Source: Chaetoderma sp. LZ-2023a (lineage: Eukaryota > Mollusca > Caudofoveata > Chaetodermatida > Chaetodermatidae). Taken from it: 64,000 nt of DNA. Where the stretch lies: assembly GCA_034401795.1 (NCBI GenBank), contig CM067365.1:10990145-11054144 (forward strand), written 5' to 3'. This document shows, piece by piece, positions 46,776 to 59,400 of this stretch. How positions within the stretch are numbered: position 1 is the stretch's first letter; each line of letters starts with the position of its first letter. The translations under genes and the position numbers were made by a program. The notes beneath the pieces were generated by a model. The model was not told where the DNA came from and made no database searches. It worked only from the letters and a program-made list of their open reading frames with translations.

Positions 46776-47015
46776 TTAACCCTTGAACCCGTAAATTTTT
46801 TCACGGAAAATTCAATTTTCTCATATAAAATGTCTATTCACAGAACAGGAGAAAATTAGTTTTGGAAATTTATCACTGGAATGACTGGCTCGATTATCGA
46901 GCCAGGCATTTCAGCGATAAATTTTCAAAAATTGTCTACTCTTAGTCTGCAAATAGACATTTCTCAGGACCTCTGCAGAAGCTGTTTTTGGTTGATATGA
47001 GTGTTAACGGGTTAA
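46776..47015. mobile_element. hairpin MITE, family A
   Basis: Complete 240-bp copy: TTAACCCTTGAACCC at left, GTTAACGGGTTAA at right, arms TTTATCACTGGAATGACTGG / CCAGGCATTTCAGCGATAAA. Confidence 0.85.
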
Positions 47016-47017
47016 AT

Positions 47018-47740
47018 ATATCTAGACCGTTCGCCGACTTTGGCTTGTCATGGGTCGTGTTTGGCCTTTGCCATTTCCAAAATAAGCAGCCGATTTCGTC
47101 ATAGTGGGTCGTTTAATCTATAGACATTTTCTATAATTCTATGCAAAAATCACCAGAGCAGATGATGAGATGGCACAGGACGATAATCTAGCGGTAATGT
47201 GATTTCATGTTCCCGTAAGACATCGGTGATTTTAAGATAGATTTCTCGCAAGTGTACATAAAATTCATGAATATCATAAAGTACAAGACGCCAATTCAGT
47301 GTTAATACGTTATTTCATCTTTCACAAAGTCATGGGTTTAAAATTCGTTGGTGGGTTTCTTGTGTGGCTTTCCACCATTCCCAAGATCAGTGGCTGAGTT
47401 CAACATGGTGGATGTTTTCATTTACTTCTGGTCGATTTTTATATAAAATTATTTAAAAAATCAACTCCAAATCATACAGGATGATCATCTAGTATTGATA
47501 TGCAAAGTTGCTTCTTAAATGGATGCTAATCTCATATTAAATGTTGTATTGCACAGACAGATTATGGCTTATAGATTCCATATTATTCATCTCCTGTCAC
47601 ATTCCCTTATCTGTATCACAATTATCTGCTTTGTAATATCGCGTAAATGTTGAATAGAGATCAGCACCATTTTGTCTCCTTAAGCGAGTGTGTGATGTCA
47701 TGTAAGTGCCAATGTATTACATTCTTTATTATGTAATACT
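47018..47740. other. unassigned DNA
   Basis: No gene or repeat recognised. Confidence 0.4.
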
Positions 47741-47747
47741 CATCTCA

Positions 47748-47850
47748 TTGAATATTTTGAAACTAATTTGACTGGAAGTTGTTGCAGCCTATGGCAGCAA
47801 CAACTTTCAGTTATATTATTTTTCAAAATATTCACAGCTTACCTGTATGA
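47748..47850. mobile_element. hairpin family B
   Basis: GAATATTTTGAAACTAATTT at left mirrored by ATTTTTCAAAATATTCACAG, with GTTGCAGCCTATGGCAGCAAC at the centre. Confidence 0.8.
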
Positions 47851-48284
47851 TTGCTTTTATATCACATTGCCAAACTACAGCTCGCACCTCTATGACTGAG
47901 CATATATACCGAGGCAAACACGATATATTTTTTCTGATTGGTTGAGAAGTAAATCATGGCAGCCATCATAGGCTGTAGAAATGTGTTGACATTTTGCTAC
48001 TAAAGTGCGAATACGTTTCGTTATCGGCATGATAAAAAGCTAAAATGTTAGGGATGGATTGTGTGGCAAATTCTAGCACATGAATGGTTAGTATAAGATA
48101 AGTTGAGATTTCCGTTAATATTCTTGGATTAAATTTTTTTTTTACAGCATACAAAATAGCAGACAAACAACATCATGCTGCAACATGGAGAATAATGTCT
48201 CTCACTGCGTACATATCTCCCGTACTGTATTAGTACTTACAACAGAGAGGTATAACGGACCTTGACAGCTTTAACTGTACCCCA

Positions 48285-48625
48285 CCCATCTCCAGGTAAG
48301 CTCCACCCACACCTCGCTCGTGTTGTGAGCGATCGATCCCTGATTGCCCTGACTATAAATTTCCGGAAAACTAAACATGTAAGCTGTTGATTATTTTGAA
48401 ATTAATTTAACTGGGTGCTGTTACCTATGGCATCCAGTCAGATTAGTTTCAAAATATTCGACAGTGTTTATTAAATAGTAGACATACAATTCTCACAACG
48501 CATAGAACTATTAAGTGGTTAAGATGGACTAGATCGAGTCATTCATGATGTAATTGATTATGACATCATCCTACACATTACATAGTTATTATGACATCAT
48601 ATGATGGATGGACAAACTGGAGGGG
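48285..48625 (+). mobile_element. hairpin family B, long form
   Basis: CCACCCATCTCCAGGTAAGC and GCGATCGATCCCTG, then the hairpin (48388-48467), TTTATTAAATAGTAGAC, and ATTATGACATCATATGATGG. Same orientation as 50965-51350. Confidence 0.8.
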
Positions 48626-48902
48626 ACCATTGTGTGTGTGTGCGTGTGTGTATGAACGAGTGCACATGTGTGGGTTTGTAAATGGTGTGAAGCATGTCAA
48701 GCAATGACATTTTTATACTCTTCATTAACAAACCGAGGAGATTCCAACAACAACCTTCATTGTTTTAAAAATGAAATTGGATGCAAATGCAGTCATTTAA
48801 TATTATCTTCTAGTATTGCTATAAATACTTTTATGGCTAAATAGTCCTTTTTACTCGTAAGTAAAACACATTGATGTTCTCACATTTGGGTTAGAAGTGC
48901 AG

Positions 48903-49463
48903 ACATGGGTGTGTTTGTGGGTATCAGGTTGTTTGTGTGTATCGGCTGTGTTTATGCGCATCGGGTGTGTTTGTACGTATCGGGTGTGTTTGTGTGTATC
49001 GGGTGTTTGTGTGTATCGGGTGTGTTTGTGTGCATCAGGTGTGCTTCTGCGTATTGGGTGTGTATTGGTGTGTTTGTGTCTATCCGGTGTTTTTGTGTGT
49101 ATCAGGTGTGTTTGTGTTTATCGGGTGTGCTTGCATGTATCGGGTGTGTTTGCGTGTATCGGGTGTACTTGTGTGCATCGGGTGGGTGTGTGTGTATCAG
49201 GTGTGTTTGTGTATATCGGGTGAGTCTGTGGATATCGGGTGTGTTTGTGTGTATCAGGTGTGTTTGTGTGTATCGGGTGTGTTTGTGTGTATCAGGTGTG
49301 TTTGTGTGTATCGGGTGTGTTTGTGTGTATCGGGTGTGTGTTTGTGTGTATCGGGTGTGTTTGTGTGTATCTGGTGTATTTGTGTGTATCGGGTGTGCTT
49401 GTGTGCATCGGGTGTATTTGTGTGTATCCGGTGTGATTGTGTGTATCTTGTGCATTTGTGTGT
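48903..49463. repeat. 19-bp minisatellite, about 29 units
   Basis: Consensus TGTGTTTGTGTGTATCGGG (19 bp), with single-base variants and a few shortened units. Because 19 is not a multiple of three and units lack stops, all frames stay open, giving apparent proteins of Val/Cys/Gly/Arg on one strand and Thr/His/Pro/Asp on the other. These are not genes. Confidence 0.95.
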
Positions 49464-49651
49464 GAGAAAGATTTACATCTGTGGACAATTATGTGAACAA
49501 GCGTCTTAACTGAAAGCACTCAGCGGAGGACTGTCCTTAGTTGCAAGGAAAAGTGAATACTGATACAGTAGACATAAACCAACTGAGGACACACTAATAA
49601 TAACTACACACATAAACAAGGACTACTGTACAGACATACAGAGCTAACACA

Positions 49652-50125
49652 TTAAAACTTAAATTCTTTTAAGAAAATTTAAATTTTATCATAGAAAATG
49701 TCCATTTATAGACAAAGAGAATATTATTTTTGAAAATTTATCACTGGAATGACTGGCTCGGTTATCGAGCCAGTCATTCCAGTGGTAAATTTTCAAAAAT
49801 AGTCTTCTTTTGGTTTGCAAATGGGCATTCTCAAGACCACTGCAGAAGCCGTTTTTGGCTAATCTTCTTTTCGTTCGCTGATCATACCGCCAGTCCTGTA
49901 AGTGACTATCGACATGATCATAAGCGTTAAGTGCGTGGATCCATGGTTTATTAGAGTGCGCCGTGCGGCCTGGAACCTCCGTCTTCAGCACTCGAGGTTT
50001 CTGTCAGGGTTACCTCACCCGTACCTCCTTTAGTCGCCTCGTACGACACGCAGAGAATACGGAAGGTGTATTCTAAGCCCCACCTACAGGGCATTTTTTG
50101 GCTGATAAGAGACTTAAAGGGTTAA
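49652..50125. mobile_element. hairpin MITE, family A, split by an insertion
   Basis: Both halves of a family A copy: TTAAAACTTAAATTC at left, arms TTTATCACTGGAATGACTGG / CCAGTCATTCCAGTGGTAAA, and right end GACTTAAAGGGTTAA after a 234-bp insertion. Confidence 0.85.
49861..50094. mobile_element. 234-bp insertion with 9-bp target duplication
   Basis: Flanked by perfect TTTTTGGCT copies (49852-49860 and 50095-50103). It is more GC-rich than its surroundings, with TCGCCTCGTACGACACGCAG and CCCCACCTACAGGGC near its right end. It has no coding frame of its own. It could be a SINE or a non-autonomous DNA element; a 9-bp duplication does not settle which. Confidence 0.85.
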
Positions 50126-50373
50126 AGCCCACATAATCATCGGACACCAAACAGGGGTCTGTGTGCGTGCGTGCATGCGTGTGTGTGCATGTGTGAGTGT
50201 TTTGAAGACAAGTCAGGTTTCATGTACTTATTGGTAAAACAGTTATGATCCTGAACATGTGTATTAGATACAAATCAGCATATTTTGGAAAAAATATCCT
50301 AACCAAGAAAATAATGTATTTTTTGGCAAATGTGAAAGCCGCAGCTGACTCACTGGTGCTTCAGCTGGTCAGA

Positions 50374-50565
50374 TTAAGCCTTTAACCAAAATATTTCCTT
50401 AATGAATGACCATTTGCAAGCCATGAGAAGACTACTTTTGAACATTTTATCGTGTCAGTTATTCTTGTCATAAATTTTCAAAAATAGTCTTCTCTTTGAC
50501 TCCAAATGACCAGTTTCTCAGAAAAATTAAATTTTCTTGACAAAATTTGACCATTAAAGGATTAA
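50374..50565. mobile_element. hairpin MITE, family A
   Basis: TTAAGCCTTTAACC at left, CCATTTGCAAGCCATGAGAA arm mirrored by GTCTTCTCTTTGACTCC, right end ATTAAAGGATTAA. Confidence 0.75.
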
Positions 50566-50599
50566 ACTTTACAATGTTGAATCTCAATTTCTAGTCAGT

Positions 50600-50730
50600 C
50601 ATACACGACAGCTGGTGAATATTTTGAAACTAATTTAAATGAAAGCTGTTGCTACTACCATAAGCGGTAACAGTTTCCAGTCAAATTATTTCCAAGATAT
50701 TCAGAAAATGTTTTATATCATAAAGTGTTT
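50600..50730. mobile_element. hairpin family B
   Basis: GTGAATATTTTGAAACTAAT at left mirrored by AATTATTTCCAAGATATTCA, with a TTGCTACTACCATAAGCGGTAA centre. It lies about 100 bp past the stop codon of the kinase gene. Confidence 0.7.
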
Positions 50731-50827
50731 AATAATCTGGCTGGTAAATAGGTGTAAATTCTGTACAATTTGTGTAAGTTAGCATAAAAACAATCTATTT
50801 ATAATAATAATTATCCATGGCGCCTGA

Positions 50828-50929
50828 TTACGGAGTCGTCGGATCACTGGACGGTTCATTAATTGTTAGCTGAGCAAAACCTATTAACGTCTTATCATCA
50901 GGCGCTTCATTTTGACCACAACCAGAATT
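50828..50929 (-). CDS. OXSR1: OXSR1 terminal exon with stop
   Basis: 102 bp after the acceptor CTTTCTTTTAG; encodes NSGCGQNEAPDDKTLIGFAQ, LTIN, and a nine-residue tail to TAA at 50828-50830. I could not fix the poly(A) site; a TATAAAT-like motif lies near 50795. Confidence 0.93.
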   Translation of the reverse strand, partial: NSGCGQNEAPDDKTLIGFAQLTINEPSSDPTTP

Positions 50930-53900
50930 CTAAAAGAAAGAGAAACAATAAACTCTGGTTAATGGAGGATTCCGGTTTTAGCTATGCCCCGCCCATCTCT
51001 AGCTAAGCTCCACCCATGCTTTGCCCATGTTGGGAGCGATCGGTCTATGCACTCTCTCAATCTCAATTTCCAGGAAAATATACAGCTAAGCTGTTGAATA
51101 TTTTGAAACTAATTTGACTGGGTACAGTTGCTTTCGGCGCCTAATCAAATTAGTTTCAAATTATTCAACAGAATGTTTATTAAATATCAAAGACATGTAT
51201 ACAATTTGTACAACAACGCTTAGTCCGTCATTAATTAAGCATTCGTGACAACCTTATCTACGTCTCATTCATGCCGTAATTGATTATGACATCAGCATAC
51301 ACATCACGTAGTTGAATATGACATCATATGATTGATGGATAAACTGCAACGCTCCAATGCTACATGGATACAAGATGATATATCACACATTCATACCTCG
51401 CCATAGCTACTATTATGTAAAACCCTTTCTAAGAACTTAAAATGCTGTGTGGGAAGAAAATTCATATGCTCTAACAGTTATCTTGAACTTTAATCTTTTA
51501 ACCAAGACACATTTCTTCCTTGTGTGTGTGCGTGCATGTGTGAGTGGATGCATGCATGAATGCATGTGTAACAGTCATCTTAAACATTGGTCTTCTGACA
51601 AAAAGACAGAGTTTGTGCTTGTGTGCGCACTGTGCATACATGAATGTGTGCGTGTGTCATGGTGCCTGCAATGTAGGGAATATATGAAATATGCTCAAAA
51701 CATGGTTAACTGTATTTGAGCCATTGCTTGGAAATGACACTGGGATATGTGACCTACTATAAGTTACTATTCAACTTATGGAATACCAGAACAGTCACTA
51801 ACACAAGTCATTGCTGAGTACTTAATCTCTATTGAAACATGAAGGGCCAGGGCTGTGTACTTCTGGTCTAACTCTTTCACCGATAATTTCCCCATATCTC
51901 ATTTTTAAGGCAACCATACAAGAAAATTGTTGAATATATTAAAATTAATTTGACTGGAAGCTGTTTTTAGCAGCAACAGCTTCCAGTCAAATTAATTTAA
52001 AAATATTCAACAGAATAGGTTTTATATAATAAAGAATTTACTTTTCCAGGGATTTGACGGTGAAAGGGTTAATATAAATACTTATTAATATAATTTATCG
52101 TCATGGTTACTTACTAATGCAAATGTAATGGACTTGCTGTCAGCACTATCAATAATCTTTTGTAAATTAGCAGCAACTGAAACAGCAAACAGAATAACCT
52201 TTTAACGCATTAATGACCAAATTTGGTCAAGACAATCTACATATGCGCTTACTGAACGCGGGACTGCACGCCAAGAGAAGACTATTTTTGAAAATTTACC
52301 ACTGGAACGACTGGCTCTGTTATATCGAGCCAGTCACTCCACACATAAATAAAAGTCTTCTTTTGGCCTGCAAATGGACATTCTGCAAGATGGCAGAGGT
52401 AAGTTTTGGCTGGTTTAGCCATAAAAGGGTTAATGGTCTGATCTCTGCAGTGTTCTTGGAACGCCTGCCTCAATGACATATTTACTACGATGATGAGTTA
52501 GCTGACATAGCTTAAATACCTCACACCCGCTTACACAAACATGCATCAAGACGCTATGTTTAGTTACAGAAACAAGTTTATGGCAGCACTACATTTATGA
52601 GACGGCTTTGTCAAAAATTAAAAAATTTAACAGACAGATAAACTGACAGAGAGACCGACCAACAGACAGAGAAACATAACAAATGCGAGTCAGAACTAAA
52701 CAAGTGTGAATGCACTGTATTTGTAACTTAGGAAGTTTTCTCAGAAACGTAAAAAATTTGACAGACTGACAGAGAGACCAATAGACAGTCAGACCAATGT
52801 ATACAAGTTGCTGGTTATAATTAAAAAATGTGAATTCACTATAGTTGCAACATAGGCATAAGTGCTTAAATTATTGTCTAAAATTGTTTTCCGACTTAAA
52901 AAAGCTGAAATGTTGCTTTCTGTAGTGTCTTCCTTAATTTGAGCACATTTTAAAACAATAATCGCTGATAAGACAGTGGAATGCACTTACAGGCTTGGTC
53001 AAAACAGGGGTTGAAATTAACATTAGACAGCTATCCTGAGGCTAGCAGATATTGAGCAGGGCTACTGGGCCTAATTTGTAACTGGGACTAAATTTGTATT
53101 TGACCAGCCCCCGGGTTAACAATTTGGTACATCAAGCCGTTAATGGTTAAACAGGTTGAAAACATGATCTTGGGAAATGACCATTGACAGCTGAAAATAA
53201 TATCTTTGAAATTTTACCATTGGAATGACTGGCTCGAAAAATTTTCAAAATAGTAATTTTTCGGTCTGTCTACAAATCGACATTTTCTATGAGAAAATTT
53301 AAATTTTCTTGAATAAATTTAATGGTTAAAGGGATACTCTATGATTGACAGTGGAATGCACATACAGGTATGGCCAACATGCTTACAACATAAGCCGGCT
53401 TCTACAAGGGTAGGCTTAATGAATGTATTTCTCACTGATTGTTATTAACTGATATTGTCATGGATACTGACCGACTATCATATCTTTGCCGTCGACCAGT
53501 CCTGCCTCGACTAACTCTCTAGATACACTATCTGATGTGTCTGAAACAATAACATACAGCCATTAAGGGGATAAAATTATCTAATTCTAATGTTTCATGG
53601 CGAAGCTTCCCCCCTAACTGGCTTTTACACTGGATTTGAAGAATGTACAATTCCAGGCCAAGAGAAGACTATTCTGAAAATTTACCACTGGAATGTCTGG
53701 CTTGATAACCGATGGCAAATTTTCAAAATTAAATTTCTCTTGACCTGCAAATGAACATTGACTAAGTAATATTTTGATTTTCTTGACCAAATTTCGCCAT
53801 TCAAGAGTTTTAAGTCAATCAGGTAAAAAATGGACATGTAGGTCTTGTAGAATGCCCCTTTGCAAGGCAGGAGATATTTCTGAAAATTGACCACTGGAAT

Positions 53901-56394
53901 GAATGGCTTGGTCATCAAGCCATTACAAAATAGCCTCTTTGCTTCCAAATAGACATTCAATAAGAGAACATTTAGATTTTTCTGTTAAATACTCTTGGAC
54001 TATAACGTACGTCAACTGTACAATTACACAGAATATTTTATGCAATCATCATTTGGGAAGAAGTGAAGTGAGTATGATGTAACATTCAAAATTAGTTTTT
54101 TGGGAAAGTTACCTGCAAAATTTGTGATATATTTTACCTTACTTGAGAAAATTAAAGGTCTAATGATTGATTCAACTAATATGGCGTCTAATAGTTAAAA
54201 CGAATATAGAGTCAGGGCATTGCATGCTGGGTAAATTGCCCAGAAATCAAAAGGCATTTCATATCCCGTGCAAATGTTTCTCTATTTAATGGGATATGAC
54301 TAACACACATTTTTTTTCTTTCTACCTACCTTGACCCTGAGTAAAATCAAACTTGATATCATTTAATTCCCTCTTCTCATTTCTGAAAATAGAATTATAA
54401 GCAGCGATGAAATATTCACCATCACTACACAATCATAAGGCTGTCTTGTCAAACTAAGGGTTTTGTGCTATGTTTTATTAGAAAGGTATTCAAAGATTCA
54501 ATGTTTAATGAAATAGAATTGAGGGGCCTGTCACTCAAGTATCATAATCAATTACATCACTAATTAACCCTTTAACACTCACATCGGCCAAAAACACCTT
54601 CTGCAGTGGTCCTGGAAAATGCTAATTCGCAGACCATGAGAACTGTTTTTGAAAATTTACCATTGGAATGACTGGCTCGATAACCGAGCCAGTCATTCCA
54701 GTGGTAAATCTTAAAAAATAGTCTTCTATTGGTCTGAAAATTGAAATTTTCTTCGAGAAAATTGAAATTTTCTTGAAAAGATTAAAGGTTTAAAGAGTTA
54801 ACTAACGTCACATTCACAATGATGTGTAGATCTGTCATGAGAATCAAAACATCTGTCTCTAGTTACAAAGTGTAGGTTTTGATGAATTTACAATTTAATA
54901 AAGATTTTGTCAAATATTTTGAAACTAATGTGACTGGGAACTGTTGCTGCCATAGGCAGATCACAACAGCAACAGTCCAAAGTCAAAGTAGTTTCAAAAT
55001 ATTTAACAGCTTACGCGTATAGTTACCTTGAAAGTTGGGATCTGGGAATTCAGGTTTCAAAGTATTAGAAATGGGTGTGGTATAGCTAGAAATGGGGAAT
55101 GGGTGTGGCGTAGCTAGAAATGGGTGTGGTATAGGTAGAAATGGGCAGGGCATAGATATAAATGGATGTGGCATAGCAAGAAACGGGAAATGGGTGTGGC
55201 ATAGCTAGAAATGGGTGTGGTATAGGTAGAAATGGGTGTGGTATATCTAGAAATGGGTGTGGCATAGCTAGAAATGGGAAATGGATGTGGTATAGCTAGA
55301 AATGGGTGTGGTATAGCTAGAAATGGGTGTGGCATAGCTAGAAATGACTGTGGTATAGCTAGAAATGGACAGGGCATAGATATAAATGGGTGTGGTATAG
55401 CGAGAAATGGGTGTGGTATAGCTAGAAATGGGTGAGACATAGCTAGAAATGGGCATGGCATAGCTAGAAATGGGTGTCGTATAGTTAAAAATGGGCAGGG
55501 CATAGATATAAATGGGTGTGGTATAGGTAGAAATGGGCAGGGCATAGATATAAATGGGTGTGGCATAGCAAGAAATGGGTGTGGCATAGCTAGAATTGGG
55601 TGTGGCATAGCTAGAATTGGGTGTGGCACAGCTAGAAATGGGCATGGCATAGCTAGAAATGGGTGTGGCATAGCTAGAAATGGGCAGGGCATAGATATAA
55701 ATGGGTGTGGCATAGCTAGAAATGGGAGTGGCATAGCTAGAAATGGGAAATGGGTGTGGCATAGCTAGAAATGGGCTGGACATAGCTAGAAATGGGTGGA
55801 GCTTAGGTAGAAATGGCAGGGCATAGGTAGAAATGGGCGGGGGAATAGTTAGAAATGGATGGGGCACAGCTAGACCTCGGCGGGACATAGCTAGATATGG
55901 ATGGGGCATAGCTGGAAATGGGCAGAGCATAGCTAGATATTGACGGGGCATAGCTGGAAATGGGCAGAGCATAGCTAGAAATGGGCAGAGCATAGCTAGA
56001 AATGGGCAGAGCATAGCTAGAAATGGGCATGACAGAGCTGGAAACGGGCGGAGCATAGGTAGAAATAGGTGGGGCACATCTGGAAATGGGGAGAGCATAG
56101 CCAGGGCACATCTGGAAATGGGAGGGGCATAGCTGGAAATAGATCCCTATTTTAAGCCTTTAATGGTAAGCCAGGCAAGACTGGTTACTACACTGTTCTT
56201 GAGAAATCTCCATTTGCAGGCGAAGAGAAAACTATTCTAACTTGAAGATCTGAAACTGATAACAGAGTACATAGACTTTCATGAAGAAGTCTAACGATGA
56301 AAAGATTAACTGTGTTTATAGATAGACGTGACATACCTTAATCTTAGCACCAGGTTTATAGAGGGAACAGTACTAGTCTTCTGAAAACAAATCA

Positions 56395-56431
<37 letters not shown>

Positions 56432-59400
56432 AACAAGTATGAATCAATCATTCTGCGCTATCTATAGTCATAATAAATTAAAAGAAAGCCTATCTTATGC
56501 TACTTTCCTATAGTGCGATGGCTGTCGACATTGTCACTATGAACAATTTCCCCATAATACTACAATTTATTTCATAAAATTTAGCTAAAGAAGATTACTT
56601 AACCTGCAAAGGAACTGGCTCAGAAACCTACTCGACTGTGTAATTTTGACAATGACTACCACATACATAGTTTCGAAATATTCAAGAGCCTACCTGTACA
56701 AGTTACCTTGCAATAGACCTTTCCACTTTATCCATCCATCATATGATAATTAACTACGTGACGTGTAGAATGACATCATAATGAATGACATAGATAAGTA
56801 CGTCACAAATGCATAATTGAAGACGGACTGTGTTGTTGTACAAATTTTATGTCTTTACTATTTAATAAACATGCTGTTGAATATTTTGAAACTAATTTGA
56901 CTAGGCGCTGTTGCTGCCATGGGCAGCAACAGCACCCAGTCAAATAAGTTTCAAAATATTTAACAGCTTATGTATATAGTTTTCTGGAAATTGATAGTCA
57001 GGGAGTTCAGAGATCGATCGATCCCAACACGAGCGAGGTATGGCTGGAGCTCAGATAGAGGTGGGCGGGGCGTAGCAAAACTGGAAGGGTCCATTGTGAT
57101 TCTGGGAATTCAGGATTCAAGGTAGATAAATTGATTCAAACACACATACAATGTGGGTGGAGCTGAGCTAGAAATGGGCGGGGCATAGGTAGAAATGGAT
57201 CCCTCTATAAGCGGGATATGGTCAAGACTATAACAAGAAGAGAGTGATCAGCAATACCTGAGCTACTTACTATTGGTTCAACATTTGCTTGTGGGTGCTG
57301 TTGGTGTTCTGGTTGTTCTTGTTGGTGTTGCGGTTGTTGTAGTTGTTGTTCGTCTTCCTCAAGTAGCGCATGCGGACGATCTGGACTGTCCAATGGGTTA
57401 GGAGGCATCATGTACTGAAATAAAGTATATATACAAGATCTATGAACAGCATTCACAAATAGATTGACACAAGCTACATTTTTGAAGAGCGAAATATCAA
57501 TATTTTCGCTACCACCACAAGTAAATATTATGATTGTGCCACTAATAAAGCATTTTAGATCAAGAGGTCCACGGGTCCTGTATCGCTCCCCTGGACCATA
57601 TGCATCTCAACTAGAATGGTCATTAACAATAAGTAAAACTCTAATGAGTTGAGCAGACTTGTAAGAAGAAAACAGAGGCAATGTTTCTTTATGTATCAAC
57701 TTCTCTCGAACAAACTTTAATGGCCCTTAGTCATCAATATCATATCTCCAAAATTTCGGCCCAATCCGTTCCGTGGCTCTGGAGACGAAGTTGCTTTCAT
57801 GAAAACCAGGTCATCCAAGATGGCCGCCCAACCATTTGGCAAATCTAGTTCCCTTAAACAAACTTGGTTCAGCTCATGCCCTAAATGATATTTTATGACT
57901 TTTGAATCAATCGCTCAGTTTCGGCGAAGATTTTTAGACATTTCTAAAAGTCGGCCAAAATCCAAGATGGCCATCGGACAAATTGGCTGATTAATAATAA
58001 TAATAATAATAATAATTACATTTATATTGCGCAAAACCCCATGCTATAGCATGCTCTAAGTGCTTGAAGATCGACGGAATAGAAATGTTTTGAGACTTGA
58101 TTTCAAAGACTAGAGTATGACATGTTTTGCTATCTAAATGGCTTCGTTTGAATCTCTACAACCTAAGGATGCTTCCTGCCAAATATAATTGAAATCGGCC
58201 CAGGCGGGAAAATGATCCAAGATGGCCACCAAACCGTTTATCCGAGTTTCGAAAATTGCAAATTTGAGATCAGAATACCCAACAACACATAAAACCTATT
58301 TCATCCTCAAAATCCATCAAAATAAAAAAAACCAATATGGCCGCCAATCACACTATATTTTGATTGGCCCACGGCAGCAATGTTTTTTGACGGATCAACT
58401 TCCCTTGAACAAAGTTTAATGGCCCTTACTCTGTAATTATATCTGACAAATTTTGGCCAGATCCCTTCAGCAGTTCTGGAGAAGTCGTTTTCGCTAAAAC
58501 TAGGTCAACCAAAATGGCCACCAAACTATTTGAACAATGAAGTTCCCTTGAACAAACTTGGTTCAGCTCTTGCCCTAGATCATATTTCATGGGGTTTGTT
58601 TCAATCCACCAAGCGGTTTAGGTGAAGAAGATTTTTAAAGACATTTCCTAAAATCGGTCAAAATCCAAGATGGCCGCTGACCAAATTGGCCGATCGATCG
58701 GCTTCGTTTGAACAAACTTGGATCCCTATGCCCTAAGAATACTTTCTGCCAAATATAATCGAAATCGGCCCAGTGGTTCTTGAGAAGTTGTTTAAAGAAA
58801 AAAGTTGATGGACGCCGGACAGACGGTCGCCATGGCATAAGCTCACTTGGCCAGGCCAGGTGAGCTAAAAAGAATGGGGAGGGGGAGGGATGGAGAGGGG
58901 GAGCCAGATAGGGACAGAGGGAAGAAAGAGAAGGGGAGAGAGCAGCAAGATGTCAAATCAACCCGAGATAAGTACCAATATCTTTAACCCTTTATCCCTC
59001 GAATTTGTTCAAGAAAATTTAAATTTTCTCATAGAAAATGTCCATTTGCAAACCAAGAGAAACCTATTTTTGAAAATTTACTACTAGAATGCCTGTCATT
59101 CCACAGGTAAATTTTCAAAAATAGGCTTCTCTTGGTCAGCAAATGGACATTTTTCAAGACCAGTGCTGAAGTCATTTTTGTCCGATATGGGTGTTAACAG
59201 GCAAGACCCACCATCTTTGGCTCCAACATGAGGTCGTGACCTCAATATCAGCATGTCTCTTCCTAACATTACAGGTAACATGTACATGTATCCAGCTTTA
59301 GTTTCAATAGGATTAATCAATCCTGAAATATAAGCTGAGACGTTTTGCTAAATGCAACGTTGAAAAAGGTTTTGTATCACTGTTAAAGTGACCGTGACTA

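Noticed and set aside
48897-49519. Overlapping open frames of 65-190 codons, Val/Cys/Gly/Arg-rich or Thr/His/Pro-rich
   Set aside because: All are read-outs of the 19-bp minisatellite in different frames.
54983-56111. Minus-strand frames of 63-276 codons with MPHPFLA repeats
   Set aside because: Produced by the 21-bp array; they lie inside an intron and carry no domain.
55066-56140. Possible CRISPR-like array
   Set aside because: No unique spacers between units; simple head-to-tail tandem repeat in an intron of an animal gene.
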